A DNA stretch of 64,000 nucleotides. It comes from Hwangdonia lutea. GTDB lineage: Bacteria; Bacteroidota; Bacteroidia; Flavobacteriales; Flavobacteriaceae. Positions 37,207-44,409 of the stretch are shown here, in pieces (position 1 is the first letter of the stretch; each line of letters begins with the position of its first letter). The notes under the pieces are model-generated. The model was not told the origin of the DNA, did no database searches, and saw only the letters and a list, made by a program, of their open reading frames with translations. The position numbers and the translations under genes are program-made. The DNA is taken from positions 3,258,501 through 3,322,500 of the forward strand of contig NZ_CP136521.1 in NCBI RefSeq assembly GCF_032814565.1. Reading direction: 5' to 3'.

Positions 37207-37968
37207 TTATTTAAAATGAATGTTTAAATCTTCAATTTTCTTTTTTTGTTCGCTGTAAGCACTCATCGCAAAAGTGTCGTTTTTGGCTTTGGCCATATCC
37301 TGAGCTTTGTTTTCGTAGGTAGTCATTAAATCGTCCATACCTTTATAATGGTATGCTTCGGCAATGGTGAGCAATATCCAAATGGCATCTTCTTTTGTAG
37401 AAAAATCTTGTTCTTTTTCTAAGTTTAATGCGATTTCCAAAACCGTGTTTCTAATGTAATCGGCTTTTAGTTTTAAATCTTCCCATGGTTTATGTTGGGA
37501 TTTTAATAAATCCGTTTTTTTGTAAAGCATGAATGCGGCATTGATGCCATTGTAATAATCTTGTTTTAGTTGAAACCCTTTTTCGTACGACACAATGGCA
37601 TTTTCCAGATAATTGGAATCACTGGTTAATTCATATAAGCGTTTATTTATGGCGCCTGTTAACCCTAAAACCTCAAGATCGTTACTTTGCAACGGTTGCA
37701 ATTCCTCTAAAATATTTTTTGCATTTATCAAGGCTTCCAACTCGTTTGGCTGTTTGGATTTATAGGTGCATAATGCCTGTCGGGAAATAATAAATGCGAG
37801 GTTGTCTTTTAAAGTCATGTTTTTTTCAGCATGCTTTTTAGCCACACTAAATAGTTTGAGGGCGTTTGTAAAGTCTTTTGCTTTTTTTGCCTCTTCGGCC
37901 TTATGCAACAGGCTTGCAAAAGATTCTGGGTTTTGTTCGTTTTGGGATGCGTCTTCGGTAATTTTCAT
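37207..37968 (-). CDS. TPR-S (DUF4071-like, ASK-type) sensor protein
   Basis: The 253-residue soluble protein is wholly helical. TPR-type units (ESFASLLHKAEEAKKAKDFTNALKLFSVAKKHAEK, then LAFIISRQALCTYKSKQPNELEALINAKNILEEL) lead into EVLGLTGAINKRLYELTSDSNYLENAIVSYEKGFQLKQDYYNGINAAFMLY. A C-terminal WILLTIAEAYHYKGMDDLMTTYENKAQDM follows. The YYNGINAA core and the final WxLxTxAEA segment are the pattern of TPR-S/MAP3K TRAFs-binding domains. In animal ASK kinases this domain follows a DRHyd domain, and here the DRHyd gene ends 23 bases upstream. The family is predicted to sense a nucleotide-derived signal and to control an effector. Confidence 0.72.
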   Translation of the reverse strand: MKITEDASQNEQNPESFASLLHKAEEAKKAKDFTNALKLFSVAKKHAEKNMTLKDNLAFIISRQALCTYKSKQPNELEALINAKNILEELQPLQSNDLEVLGLTGAINKRLYELTSDSNYLENAIVSYEKGFQLKQDYYNGINAAFMLYKKTDLLKSQHKPWEDLKLKADYIRNTVLEIALNLEKEQDFSTKEDAIWILLTIAEAYHYKGMDDLMTTYENKAQDMAKAKNDTFAMSAYSEQKKKIEDLNIHFK

Positions 37969-37991
37969 TTCTAAAGTTTTAAGTTCATTTT

Positions 37992-38486
37992 CTAAAAAAG
38001 TAAATACGGGCTATCATTTAATTTTGGTTCTTGATTAAGAACTCCTTTTATAATATTGGTTAAGTGTGCTCTAAACCTTTCAACCTCTTTATAGGGGATG
38101 CCTTGATCGGAATGGGTGTATAGGTGAATTACAAAATGCCCAACATCAAAAGGGATGCTGCCCATTTGTTCTTGTTCGCAAATCATGATGGTGTGATTTG
38201 GTCTTAGGGCGTGCCTAACACCAAGTTCCCACATGACGTTGGCATTTAGCGTAGAAATATCAACCAAGGCTATGTCGGCATTTTTAATTTCCTGAAGCAT
38301 TAATTTGTCGATACTTCCGGAAAGGTTTTTATCAATAGCCCTATAACAGGAAATGTTTAAGGCATCAAAAACCGGTTTTATGAGTAGGGTATAGGTTTCA
38401 TCCAAATCCAACACCCTCACTTTTCCGTTAGCGTAACTGGTTTTTTTTCCAAAACCGATGATGACGAAACATGTTAAATCTTCCAT
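37992..38486 (-). CDS. DRHyd-like protein (nucleoside 2-deoxyribosyltransferase superfamily)
   Basis: The 164-residue protein is a single Rossmann-like domain. The N-terminal strand CFVIIGFGKKT fits the nucleotide-processing FVIMPFG pattern. The diagnostic segment is IKNADIALVDISTLNANVMWELGVRHAL (67-94), with Asp71, Asp76, Asn81 and the presumed nucleophile Glu87. These match deoxyribohydrolase/deoxyribosyltransferase enzymes that cleave N-glycosidic bonds of nucleotides. As a free gene beside TPR-S it reproduces the DRHyd-TPR-S order seen in ASK signalling proteins. It may make or modify the signal recognised by TPR-S. Activity is not demonstrated. Confidence 0.77.
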   Translation of the reverse strand: MEDLTCFVIIGFGKKTSYANGKVRVLDLDETYTLLIKPVFDALNISCYRAIDKNLSGSIDKLMLQEIKNADIALVDISTLNANVMWELGVRHALRPNHTIMICEQEQMGSIPFDVGHFVIHLYTHSDQGIPYKEVERFRAHLTNIIKGVLNQEPKLNDSPYLLF

Positions 38487-38660
38487 ACTCTTAAATTTAT
38501 TTTAAGGTGGTTTGTAGATTGGTTTTAAGATTTGGCCAGGGAGTTTTTTGAGATTTACTAATTTAATGAAAAATGAGCTAAGGTTAAGGCTTAGGTTGAC
38601 ATTATTTATAAGCTAAACCTTTAAGAAACAACAGTATTTATTTCTGTTGGCCTTGTATAA
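38487..38660 (-). other. Gap splitting the TIR-GH19 and DRHyd-TPR-S-patatin blocks
   Basis: This 174-base gap is the longest within the five-gene set. AAGGCTTAG (about 38585) and CTAAACCTT (about 38613) form an imperfect stem (one mismatch), possibly a weak terminator after GH19. No clear -7 box was found, so it is open whether the two blocks are cotranscribed. Confidence 0.35.
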
Positions 38661-39296
38661 TTAGGATTTATCAGCTTCCAAAACCTCATAAAGTCGTTTA
38701 AAAGAATCGAGGTAATGTTGACGATGAAGCAGCCCATTGGTACCGCCGTTAATGCGTTTGGTAACCATATGGATATCATCGTCATCGGCGTACCTATTAA
38801 TGTTGTTTTTTTTCCAAAACCAGCAGGCAGAAGTAAGTGCCAATTCGGGGTCGAGAATTAAATCGGGGTTGTTCACACAATCGACACCATGGTCGTGCGC
38901 AAATTTTTGATAATTGTTTTTCCCCGTAAGTTGTATTAAACCTCGACCTCTATATTTCCAACCATCGCCACTGGCCTCATCACCATTACCCATCCTGTTT
39001 CCGTAGACTCTATTGGCAATTTTTTCGGGTTTCCGCGCGTAAGCTTCTGCAATTTCTTTTGTTTTAAAATACTTTCCAAACACACTCCTTAAAGCTTTCG
39101 CTGAATAGTTAAGGTTTTCCTGGTTGTATTTAAGCCCGCCACTTTCGTGAGCCAGTTGCGATAGAAAATGTGCCTTTCTGAGCGGTGTATCTATGCCAAA
39201 GTTAGGTAATACCGTATTTACATGTGGTAGGTAAAATTGGGCTTTCTCCCAGTTCATGTCGGGGATGATGCTTTGCATTTGATTTGTGGTAATCAT
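38661..39296 (-). CDS. GH19 chitinase/endolysin-like lysozyme
   Basis: The 211-residue protein is a compact glycoside hydrolase family 19 domain. HFLSQLAHESGGLKYNQE (43-60) contains the acid Glu51 and second Glu60, then NRVYGNRMGNGDEASGDGWKYRGRGLIQLTGKNNYQKF, and a C-terminal WFWKKNNINRYAD with a VTKRINGGTNGLLHR stretch. This size and the RGRGLIQLTG motif are typical of phage endolysins and of toxins, which cut peptidoglycan rather than chitin. There is no signal peptide. It starts 30 bases after the TIR gene, on the same strand. It may be a lysis effector of the defence cluster or a prophage-derived passenger. Confidence 0.87.
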   Translation of the reverse strand: MITTNQMQSIIPDMNWEKAQFYLPHVNTVLPNFGIDTPLRKAHFLSQLAHESGGLKYNQENLNYSAKALRSVFGKYFKTKEIAEAYARKPEKIANRVYGNRMGNGDEASGDGWKYRGRGLIQLTGKNNYQKFAHDHGVDCVNNPDLILDPELALTSACWFWKKNNINRYADDDDIHMVTKRINGGTNGLLHRQHYLDSFKRLYEVLEADKS

Positions 39297-39326
39297 AATT
39301 TTTGTATTTGATTGGTTTTGAAGTTG

Positions 39327-40298
39327 TTAATTTTGTTGAGCAAACGCATCTACTTTACTTTCGGTTTTAGACATTATAACGCGTCCACTGAAATAAGTAG
39401 GGTCATCGTCAATAGACTTTGCGGTGTAACCTTGCCAATTACCAATTAAAGTATCCACTCCTGCACCTTGCGTTTTCATTAAACACGTACCGCAAATGGA
39501 TATTTCGCCCTCGCTCCAATAACTTAATGCAATTTTTCTGTCTGGAGAAACAATGCCTTCCATTGGATATTTCATGCCTTCGGTACCGTGTTTTTGCGAG
39601 TAGCCCACAAAACGGATTCTGTTTGCTGTGGTCCAAGCGTAAAGTTCATCTTTTTCAAAAACTTCCTCAGATCCGTCTTCATTTATTTGGGTCCATTTGG
39701 CAAACCAATTGCCTTCAAATTTGCTGGCATTTTCAGAATTATGGAATTGATCGCGAAAAAGACTTCTAAAGTAAAGATCGTTTTTTTGGGTCTTTACGGT
39801 ATCAATATATTTTTGAATGAAATCGTCCCAAAATTTTATATTCCCCGCAGATATTTTTGATTTAGTGCCCGCCGTAATAATATCGTAACAGCATTTTCGC
39901 ATGGAGTCTAAATCTTCCCCTATATAAGCTTGCTGATTGCGATAAACGGAATGAAGTCTTTCTTGACCCATAAAATAGAGAATTGGTGTAACCTTTTTTG
40001 CCCTTCCAATGGACATTCCACTTTCATAAGCCAACCACGGTTTATCGTTAGAATCGGGGGTTACTATGGCAATGGTTAAAATGGCATCTTCAATTTCTTT
40101 TTCCAGTCGGGTTCGCCACTCTCCGAGTTCCATGCCTCCACCGGGTTTTAAGTTACTTGAAAAAAATATGTCAATCTTGGGTAAATTGGCCATATCGCAA
40201 ATATCTTCTAATAGTTTTTTTAGACTATCAGCTAGTTTGGAATCTTCATGAGCGTGACTGAGAAAAACTTTAGATTTGATTATATTCTTATTATCCAT
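39327..40298 (-). CDS. TIR-domain protein with C-terminal beta-rich sensor-like region
   Basis: The 323-residue protein begins with a TIR domain: SKVFLSHAHEDSKLADSLKKLLED (9-32), IDIFFSSNL (42-50) and the catalytic-glutamate segment KPWLAYESGMSIGRAKKVTPILYFM with Glu92 and Trp88. TIR domains of this kind cleave NAD+ in bacterial immunity. Residues about 195-320 are beta-rich with repeating GNW/GxW motifs (FEGNWFAKWTQ, LIGNWQGYTAKS) and two Cys in ICGTC, probably a small barrel or lipocalin-like domain that could bind ligand. No signal peptide. It is first of the five-gene minus-strand set, separated from GH19 by 30 bases. Confidence 0.84.
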   Translation of the reverse strand: MDNKNIIKSKVFLSHAHEDSKLADSLKKLLEDICDMANLPKIDIFFSSNLKPGGGMELGEWRTRLEKEIEDAILTIAIVTPDSNDKPWLAYESGMSIGRAKKVTPILYFMGQERLHSVYRNQQAYIGEDLDSMRKCCYDIITAGTKSKISAGNIKFWDDFIQKYIDTVKTQKNDLYFRSLFRDQFHNSENASKFEGNWFAKWTQINEDGSEEVFEKDELYAWTTANRIRFVGYSQKHGTEGMKYPMEGIVSPDRKIALSYWSEGEISICGTCLMKTQGAGVDTLIGNWQGYTAKSIDDDPTYFSGRVIMSKTESKVDAFAQQN

Positions 40299-40718
40299 CT
40301 GTTCTAGTGTTTGTAATTAAAATGCTAACTTTCAAATGGTTAAGGTAGTAAATTTTTAAACTATACTGACTGTTAAAACGGTTTTTAATTATAATCGATT
40401 AGATGGTTTTTTGAGAAATATCCTTTATGATTTTTAGTTGTGAGGCGACAACTGTTGTCATGGTAATTAAAGGTATTTACTTGGTATGACTAAATTGTGC
40501 ACTATATCAAAAGGCAAGAGATGGGTGGAATTGCAACAAAAGTCGGACAAATTTTATAAGACCTATACTATATTTTTAAACTATTAAATAGGATGAAACA
40601 AAGCATTATGTTGCATGTAATGCGCATATTTGTATTAAAATTTTGCTGTATATTGCGTTTTTGTGAATAAAATTATATATATTTGCTGCAATAATGCAAT
40701 AAAATTATTCAAACACGT
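40299..40718. other. Divergent intergenic region between the defence cluster and the amino-sugar locus
   Basis: This 420-base AT-rich gap must hold promoters for the TIR operon (leftward) and the ROK operon (rightward). GCAATAATGCAATAAAAT at 40688-40705 resembles units of the 11-base GCAAATAA array upstream of SusC and could be a shared operator. No gene is apparent. Confidence 0.4.
40678..40685 (+). promoter_or_regulatory. Candidate -7 promoter element for the ROK-MFS-SIS operon
   Basis: TATATTTG matches TAnnTTTG 33 bases before the ATG at 40719. TTTG at 40660-40663 is 14 bases upstream, short for a -33 box. The putative operator at 40688 lies just downstream. Confidence 0.45.
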
Positions 40719-41690
40719 ATGAAAATAGCAAATAAAGGTGTCATTGGGATTGATATTGGCGGTACGAAAATTTCTGGTGCTATTTTCACTTTTCAAGGAG
40801 AAATTGTTGAACGACAAAAAGTTTTAATTGATAATGCGCAAGGCAAAGAGGCAGGATTGCTTATCGATTCCCTTTTAGGATCTCTTTTAATTACAGCAAA
40901 CTCAAAAAAAATTGAGGTGAAGGCCATTGGTGCTTGCGTTCCAGGTATAAGTGATAAGCTTAATGGAACAGTTTGGGCGCCTAATATAAAAGGATGGGAA
41001 AATTATCCGCTTTATTCTGAATTGACAAAAATAGTAGACAACCCTCAAATAAATATTACTATTGAGAGCGATAGGTCTTGTTATATTTTGGGAGAAACAT
41101 GGAAAGGCGCTACAAAAGGGTGCGATAATGCTATTTTTATAGCTGTAGGTACTGGTATAGGCGCAGGTATTCTTATGAATGGACAGGTTTTGAATGGCTC
41201 TAGAGGTATTTCAGGGGCGATTGGTTGGCTTGGTTTTGAACCACCATATAAAGAAAAGTATGATAACTGCGGGAATTTTGAATATTATGCTTCCGGAAAC
41301 GGACTTGTTAGAAGTGCTAAAGAATTATTAGAACAACCAAAGTATAGTACAAGTCTATTAAGTCAAATCCCTAAAAGTCAATTGCGCTCTGAGGATATTT
41401 TCGAAGCTTTTAAAAACGGTGATGCTCTCGCAAAAGAAGTTTTTAATAAAGCAATTGTGTATTGGGGAATTGCAGTAGCTAATATGGTTAGTGTTTTCAA
41501 TCCTGAGAAAATAGTTTTTGGAGGTGGCGTTTTTGGTCCGGCAGAACAATTTTTAAATAGGATAATTGAAGAAGCAAAAAAATGGGCACAACCTCTTAGT
41601 ATAAAACAAGTGCAAATTGAGATATCGACCTTAAAAGGAAGCTCAGGTTTGATAGGAGCTGCATATTCCGCATTAAAATCAATTACCTAA
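40719..41690 (+). CDS. ROK-family sugar kinase
   Basis: The 323-residue protein has the ROK ATP motif GVIGIDIGGTKISGAIF, the catalytic Asp in ITIESDRSCYILGE and IFIAVGTGIGAGILMNGQ, and a C-terminal NPEKIVFGGGVF. The zinc-binding H-x-C-x-C-G-x-x-G-C segment of classical ROK kinases is replaced by KYDNCGNFEYYASG, so the structural zinc is probably absent. There is no helix-turn-helix, so it is an enzyme and not a repressor. In this amino-sugar locus it may phosphorylate GlcNAc, MurNAc or a related sugar. It starts the plus-strand operon, 9 bases before the MFS gene. Confidence 0.85.
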   Translation: MKIANKGVIGIDIGGTKISGAIFTFQGEIVERQKVLIDNAQGKEAGLLIDSLLGSLLITANSKKIEVKAIGACVPGISDKLNGTVWAPNIKGWENYPLYSELTKIVDNPQINITIESDRSCYILGETWKGATKGCDNAIFIAVGTGIGAGILMNGQVLNGSRGISGAIGWLGFEPPYKEKYDNCGNFEYYASGNGLVRSAKELLEQPKYSTSLLSQIPKSQLRSEDIFEAFKNGDALAKEVFNKAIVYWGIAVANMVSVFNPEKIVFGGGVFGPAEQFLNRIIEEAKKWAQPLSIKQVQIEISTLKGSSGLIGAAYSALKSIT

Positions 41691-41699
41691 AATTTGACT

Positions 41700-42869
41700 A
41701 TGCAAAACACCACTTATAAAACAAACTACATTTTCGCTGCGGCTTGTATTGGCATGCTTATTTTTGGAATAGTAATGATTTCTTTAGGATCTATCTTGCC
41801 TGATATAACTTCTAAGTTCAATTTAGAAGATGTTTCAGCAGGAACGCTTTTGTCATTGCTGCCTTTTGGTATTTTGGTGGGATCCATGATTTTCGGACCT
41901 ATGGTTGATCGTTTCGGCTTTAAAAGTGTTCTTATTGGCGGTGGTATTTTAACCATTATTGGGTTGGAAGGGCTTGCCATAACAAATCAATTATCGGTTT
42001 TACAAACCATGGTGTTTACTATAGGTCTTAGCGGGGGTGTTTTAAATGGAGCTACAAATGCCTTGGTTTCAGATATAAGTTCAGATAAAAAAGGGGCCAA
42101 CCTAAGTCTATTAGGTGTTTTCTTTGGTATTGGAGCTTTAGGAACACCAGCACTATTGGGAGCCTTATCTAATAATTATTCTTTTGAAACTATTTTAATG
42201 GGTATCGGTGGTGTATTAATATTGCCTATAATATATTTCAGTGTTATTAAGTTTCCTAAGCCAAAACAAGAAAAGGGTTTTCCAATTAGTAGGAGCCTTA
42301 AACTTTTAAAAGACCCTCTATTGATAATTTTTGGATTTGTTTTATTTTTTCAAAGTGGTATCGAGGGTATTGCAAATAATTGGACAACGTCTTATTTGCA
42401 ATCAATAAAAGAATTTGATAATGAACTAGCCCTTTTCTCACTATCATTATTTGTAGTAGGTCTTACATTGGCCCGTTTGGTTTTAGGCAAACTGTTACGT
42501 GTTTTAAACCCATTTAATGTAGTACTCATAAGTATATTTTGGATGTTTTTAGGAGTACTTCTTATGTTTAATGGTGGTGCAAATACGATAGCCATAATTG
42601 GTCTTATCTGTTTGGGCGTTGGTGTGGCTGCTGGTTTTCCTGTTATTCTTGGATATGTTGGCGCCATATACAAAGAGTTGTCTGGCACCGCTTTTAGTAT
42701 TGTTATTACAATCGCTTTAATAGGGAATTTATTAAGTAATTATTCAATGGGAGTAATAGCACAAAAATATGGCATGACACAATTTCCAATGTTTTTGATG
42801 GGCTTACTCATTTTAATGACTGGCTTACTCTTAGTGTCTCGAAAAAAAATAATCAACATTAAACAATAA
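41700..42869 (+). CDS. MFS sugar transporter (fucose/glucose-permease-like)
   Basis: The ATG at 41700 is preferred to a TTG two codons earlier. The 389-residue protein has twelve predicted helices and the MFS loop 2-3 motif GPMVDRFGFKSVLIGG. Sequence features such as LPFGILVGSMIFGP and FGIGALGTPALLGALS resemble FucP/sugar-porter-like MFS proteins of Bacteroidota. It probably imports the sugar that the upstream ROK kinase phosphorylates. Same operon as its neighbours. Confidence 0.83.
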   Translation: MQNTTYKTNYIFAAACIGMLIFGIVMISLGSILPDITSKFNLEDVSAGTLLSLLPFGILVGSMIFGPMVDRFGFKSVLIGGGILTIIGLEGLAITNQLSVLQTMVFTIGLSGGVLNGATNALVSDISSDKKGANLSLLGVFFGIGALGTPALLGALSNNYSFETILMGIGGVLILPIIYFSVIKFPKPKQEKGFPISRSLKLLKDPLLIIFGFVLFFQSGIEGIANNWTTSYLQSIKEFDNELALFSLSLFVVGLTLARLVLGKLLRVLNPFNVVLISIFWMFLGVLLMFNGGANTIAIIGLICLGVGVAAGFPVILGYVGAIYKELSGTAFSIVITIALIGNLLSNYSMGVIAQKYGMTQFPMFLMGLLILMTGLLLVSRKKIINIKQ

Positions 42870-42890
42870 TAATTAAAAATTCAGAAAATT

Positions 42891-43655
42891 ATGTTAGCAA
42901 AACAATGGTTAGACAATGCCAGAGGGGTTATGGACAAAATAGAAACCACTCAAATAGAAAATATTAAAAAGGCTGCTGAAGTTATGGCAGATTCAATAGA
43001 AAAAGGAAAGTGGGTTCATACCTTTGGCTGTGGCCATGCCACTTTACCTATTGAGGAAATGTATCCTCGTATAGGTGGCTTTGTGGGATTTCACCCTATT
43101 GTTGAACTACCGTTAACCTTTTTTACCAATATTGTTGGTCAAATGGGGGTTAATCAATTTATTTTTTTAGAAAGAGTAGAAGGCTATGGAGTAGAAATTA
43201 TGAAAGGACATAATTTTGATGAAGCAGACACCATGTGGTTATTCTCGCATACAGGAGTTAATAGTGTGAATATTGATGTTGCACTTGAAGCTAAAAAGAA
43301 AGGCATGAAAGTTATAGTTTATGGTTCTGAAGCAGAAGCTAAAGGGAAAACCGTTAAACACTCTTGCGGTAAAACCCTATTTCAATTGGCGGATGTTGTG
43401 GTAGATTCATGCGCTCCTGCTGAAGATGCTACAGTAACATTAAAAAATCACGTAGATAAAATAGGGCCAGTTTCTACTATGGCTTTTATGACAACGGTTT
43501 GGATGACTGTTACTACCGTTGCCGAAATTTTAGCAGATCGTGGTGTAAAACTACATATTCACCCATCTCACAACGTTCCTGGAGATACAAATTCCAAAGA
43601 ACGCTTACACGAGGCATTGGAGGAGTATAAAAGAAAAATATCAGCATGTCAATAA
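42891..43655 (+). CDS. SIS-domain sugar-phosphate protein (UPF0309-like)
   Basis: The 254-residue protein is a single SIS domain of the UPF0309 type, with TFGCGHATLPIEEMYPRIGG, TMWLFSHTGVNSVNIDVALEAKKKGMKVIVYGS and a His/Pro-rich LHIHPSHNVPGDTNSKERL near the end. SIS proteins bind phosphosugars; GmhA-like isomerases and MurQ-like lyases belong to the same superfamily. It probably acts on the product of the ROK kinase. It closes the first plus-strand block, followed by a hairpin. Confidence 0.83.
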   Translation: MLAKQWLDNARGVMDKIETTQIENIKKAAEVMADSIEKGKWVHTFGCGHATLPIEEMYPRIGGFVGFHPIVELPLTFFTNIVGQMGVNQFIFLERVEGYGVEIMKGHNFDEADTMWLFSHTGVNSVNIDVALEAKKKGMKVIVYGSEAEAKGKTVKHSCGKTLFQLADVVVDSCAPAEDATVTLKNHVDKIGPVSTMAFMTTVWMTVTTVAEILADRGVKLHIHPSHNVPGDTNSKERLHEALEEYKRKISACQ

Positions 43656-43681
43656 AACACCCTAACTAAATTAATAAAGTA

Positions 43682-43720
43682 CCCTATTCAAATTATATTA
43701 TTTTTGAATAGGGGCTTTCA
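43682..43720 (+). terminator. Hairpin terminator after the SIS gene
   Basis: CCCTATTCAAA (43682-43692) pairs perfectly with 43703-43713 around a ten-base loop, followed by GCTTTCACTTTT. The T tail is weak, so it may be only a partial terminator between the sugar kinase block and the deacetylase block. Confidence 0.65.
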
Positions 43721-43761
43721 CTTTTGTTAAGCCACAACAATTAATATTGAAATGTAAACTG

Positions 43762-44391
43762 ATGATAAATTTAATAATTAACGCAGACGATTTTGGAATG
43801 AGTAAAGTATATAACAAATATATACTCGACCTCTTATTTCAAAAAAAAATCACTTCAACAACCGTAATGGTTAATAGAATATCAGATAGTCAATCCGAGC
43901 AAGTACAACAACTCAAAACATTATTAAATAATGAAGATGTAAGCGTTGGCCTTCACACGGAGTTTACCTACGACAAACATTTGGAGCAGGTAGAAACACA
44001 ATATGAGAAATTTATAAACATATTTGGTTTAGCTCCCAGCCATATCGATATTCACAAAGAACATTTGCATCATAAATATCATCCCGTTGTTGCTGAATTC
44101 TGTGATAAGAAAGGAATTCCTTTTAGAAATCACGGTACACAAAATGCAGCAAAAACAACAGATGCAAAGTATTTCTACGGATCAATCCCAAACTTTAAAG
44201 ACATTGAAGACTGGATTAAAAGCTTGTCAGAAAATAAAAACTATGAATTGGTTTTTCACCCGGGAATTTACGATAAACACTGCTATTCTTCTTTAAATAA
44301 AGATAGGGAAACAGATATAGAACATATAGAAAAAATTAATAGTCAACTTTTAAATTACAATATCAATTTAATCAGTTTTAAACAACTATAA
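43762..44391 (+). CDS. ChbG/YdjC-family carbohydrate deacetylase
   Basis: ATG 43762 gives MINLIINADDFGMSKVYNKYI. A TTG at 43747 would add five residues. The 209-residue protein has the NADDFGMS metal motif (Asp pair), GLHTEFTYDK, IDIHKEHLHHKYHPVV with metal-binding His residues and VFHPGIYD. ChbG-type enzymes remove an N-acetyl group from chitobiose or chitotriose (or their phosphates). It would deacetylate amino sugars in the cytosol, in keeping with the rest of the locus. It is shorter than E. coli ChbG (about 250) but contains the motifs. Confidence 0.83.
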   Translation: MINLIINADDFGMSKVYNKYILDLLFQKKITSTTVMVNRISDSQSEQVQQLKTLLNNEDVSVGLHTEFTYDKHLEQVETQYEKFINIFGLAPSHIDIHKEHLHHKYHPVVAEFCDKKGIPFRNHGTQNAAKTTDAKYFYGSIPNFKDIEDWIKSLSENKNYELVFHPGIYDKHCYSSLNKDRETDIEHIEKINSQLLNYNINLISFKQL

Positions 44392-44409
44392 ATAAAAGCA
44401 CGTAGTATC

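Noticed and set aside
38661-39296. Remnant of a prophage
   Set aside because: Only a lysozyme is present; no holin, structural or integrase gene flanks it.
40719-41690. ROK-family transcriptional repressor (NagC/XylR)
   Set aside because: No N-terminal helix-turn-helix; the protein starts directly with the kinase phosphate motif.
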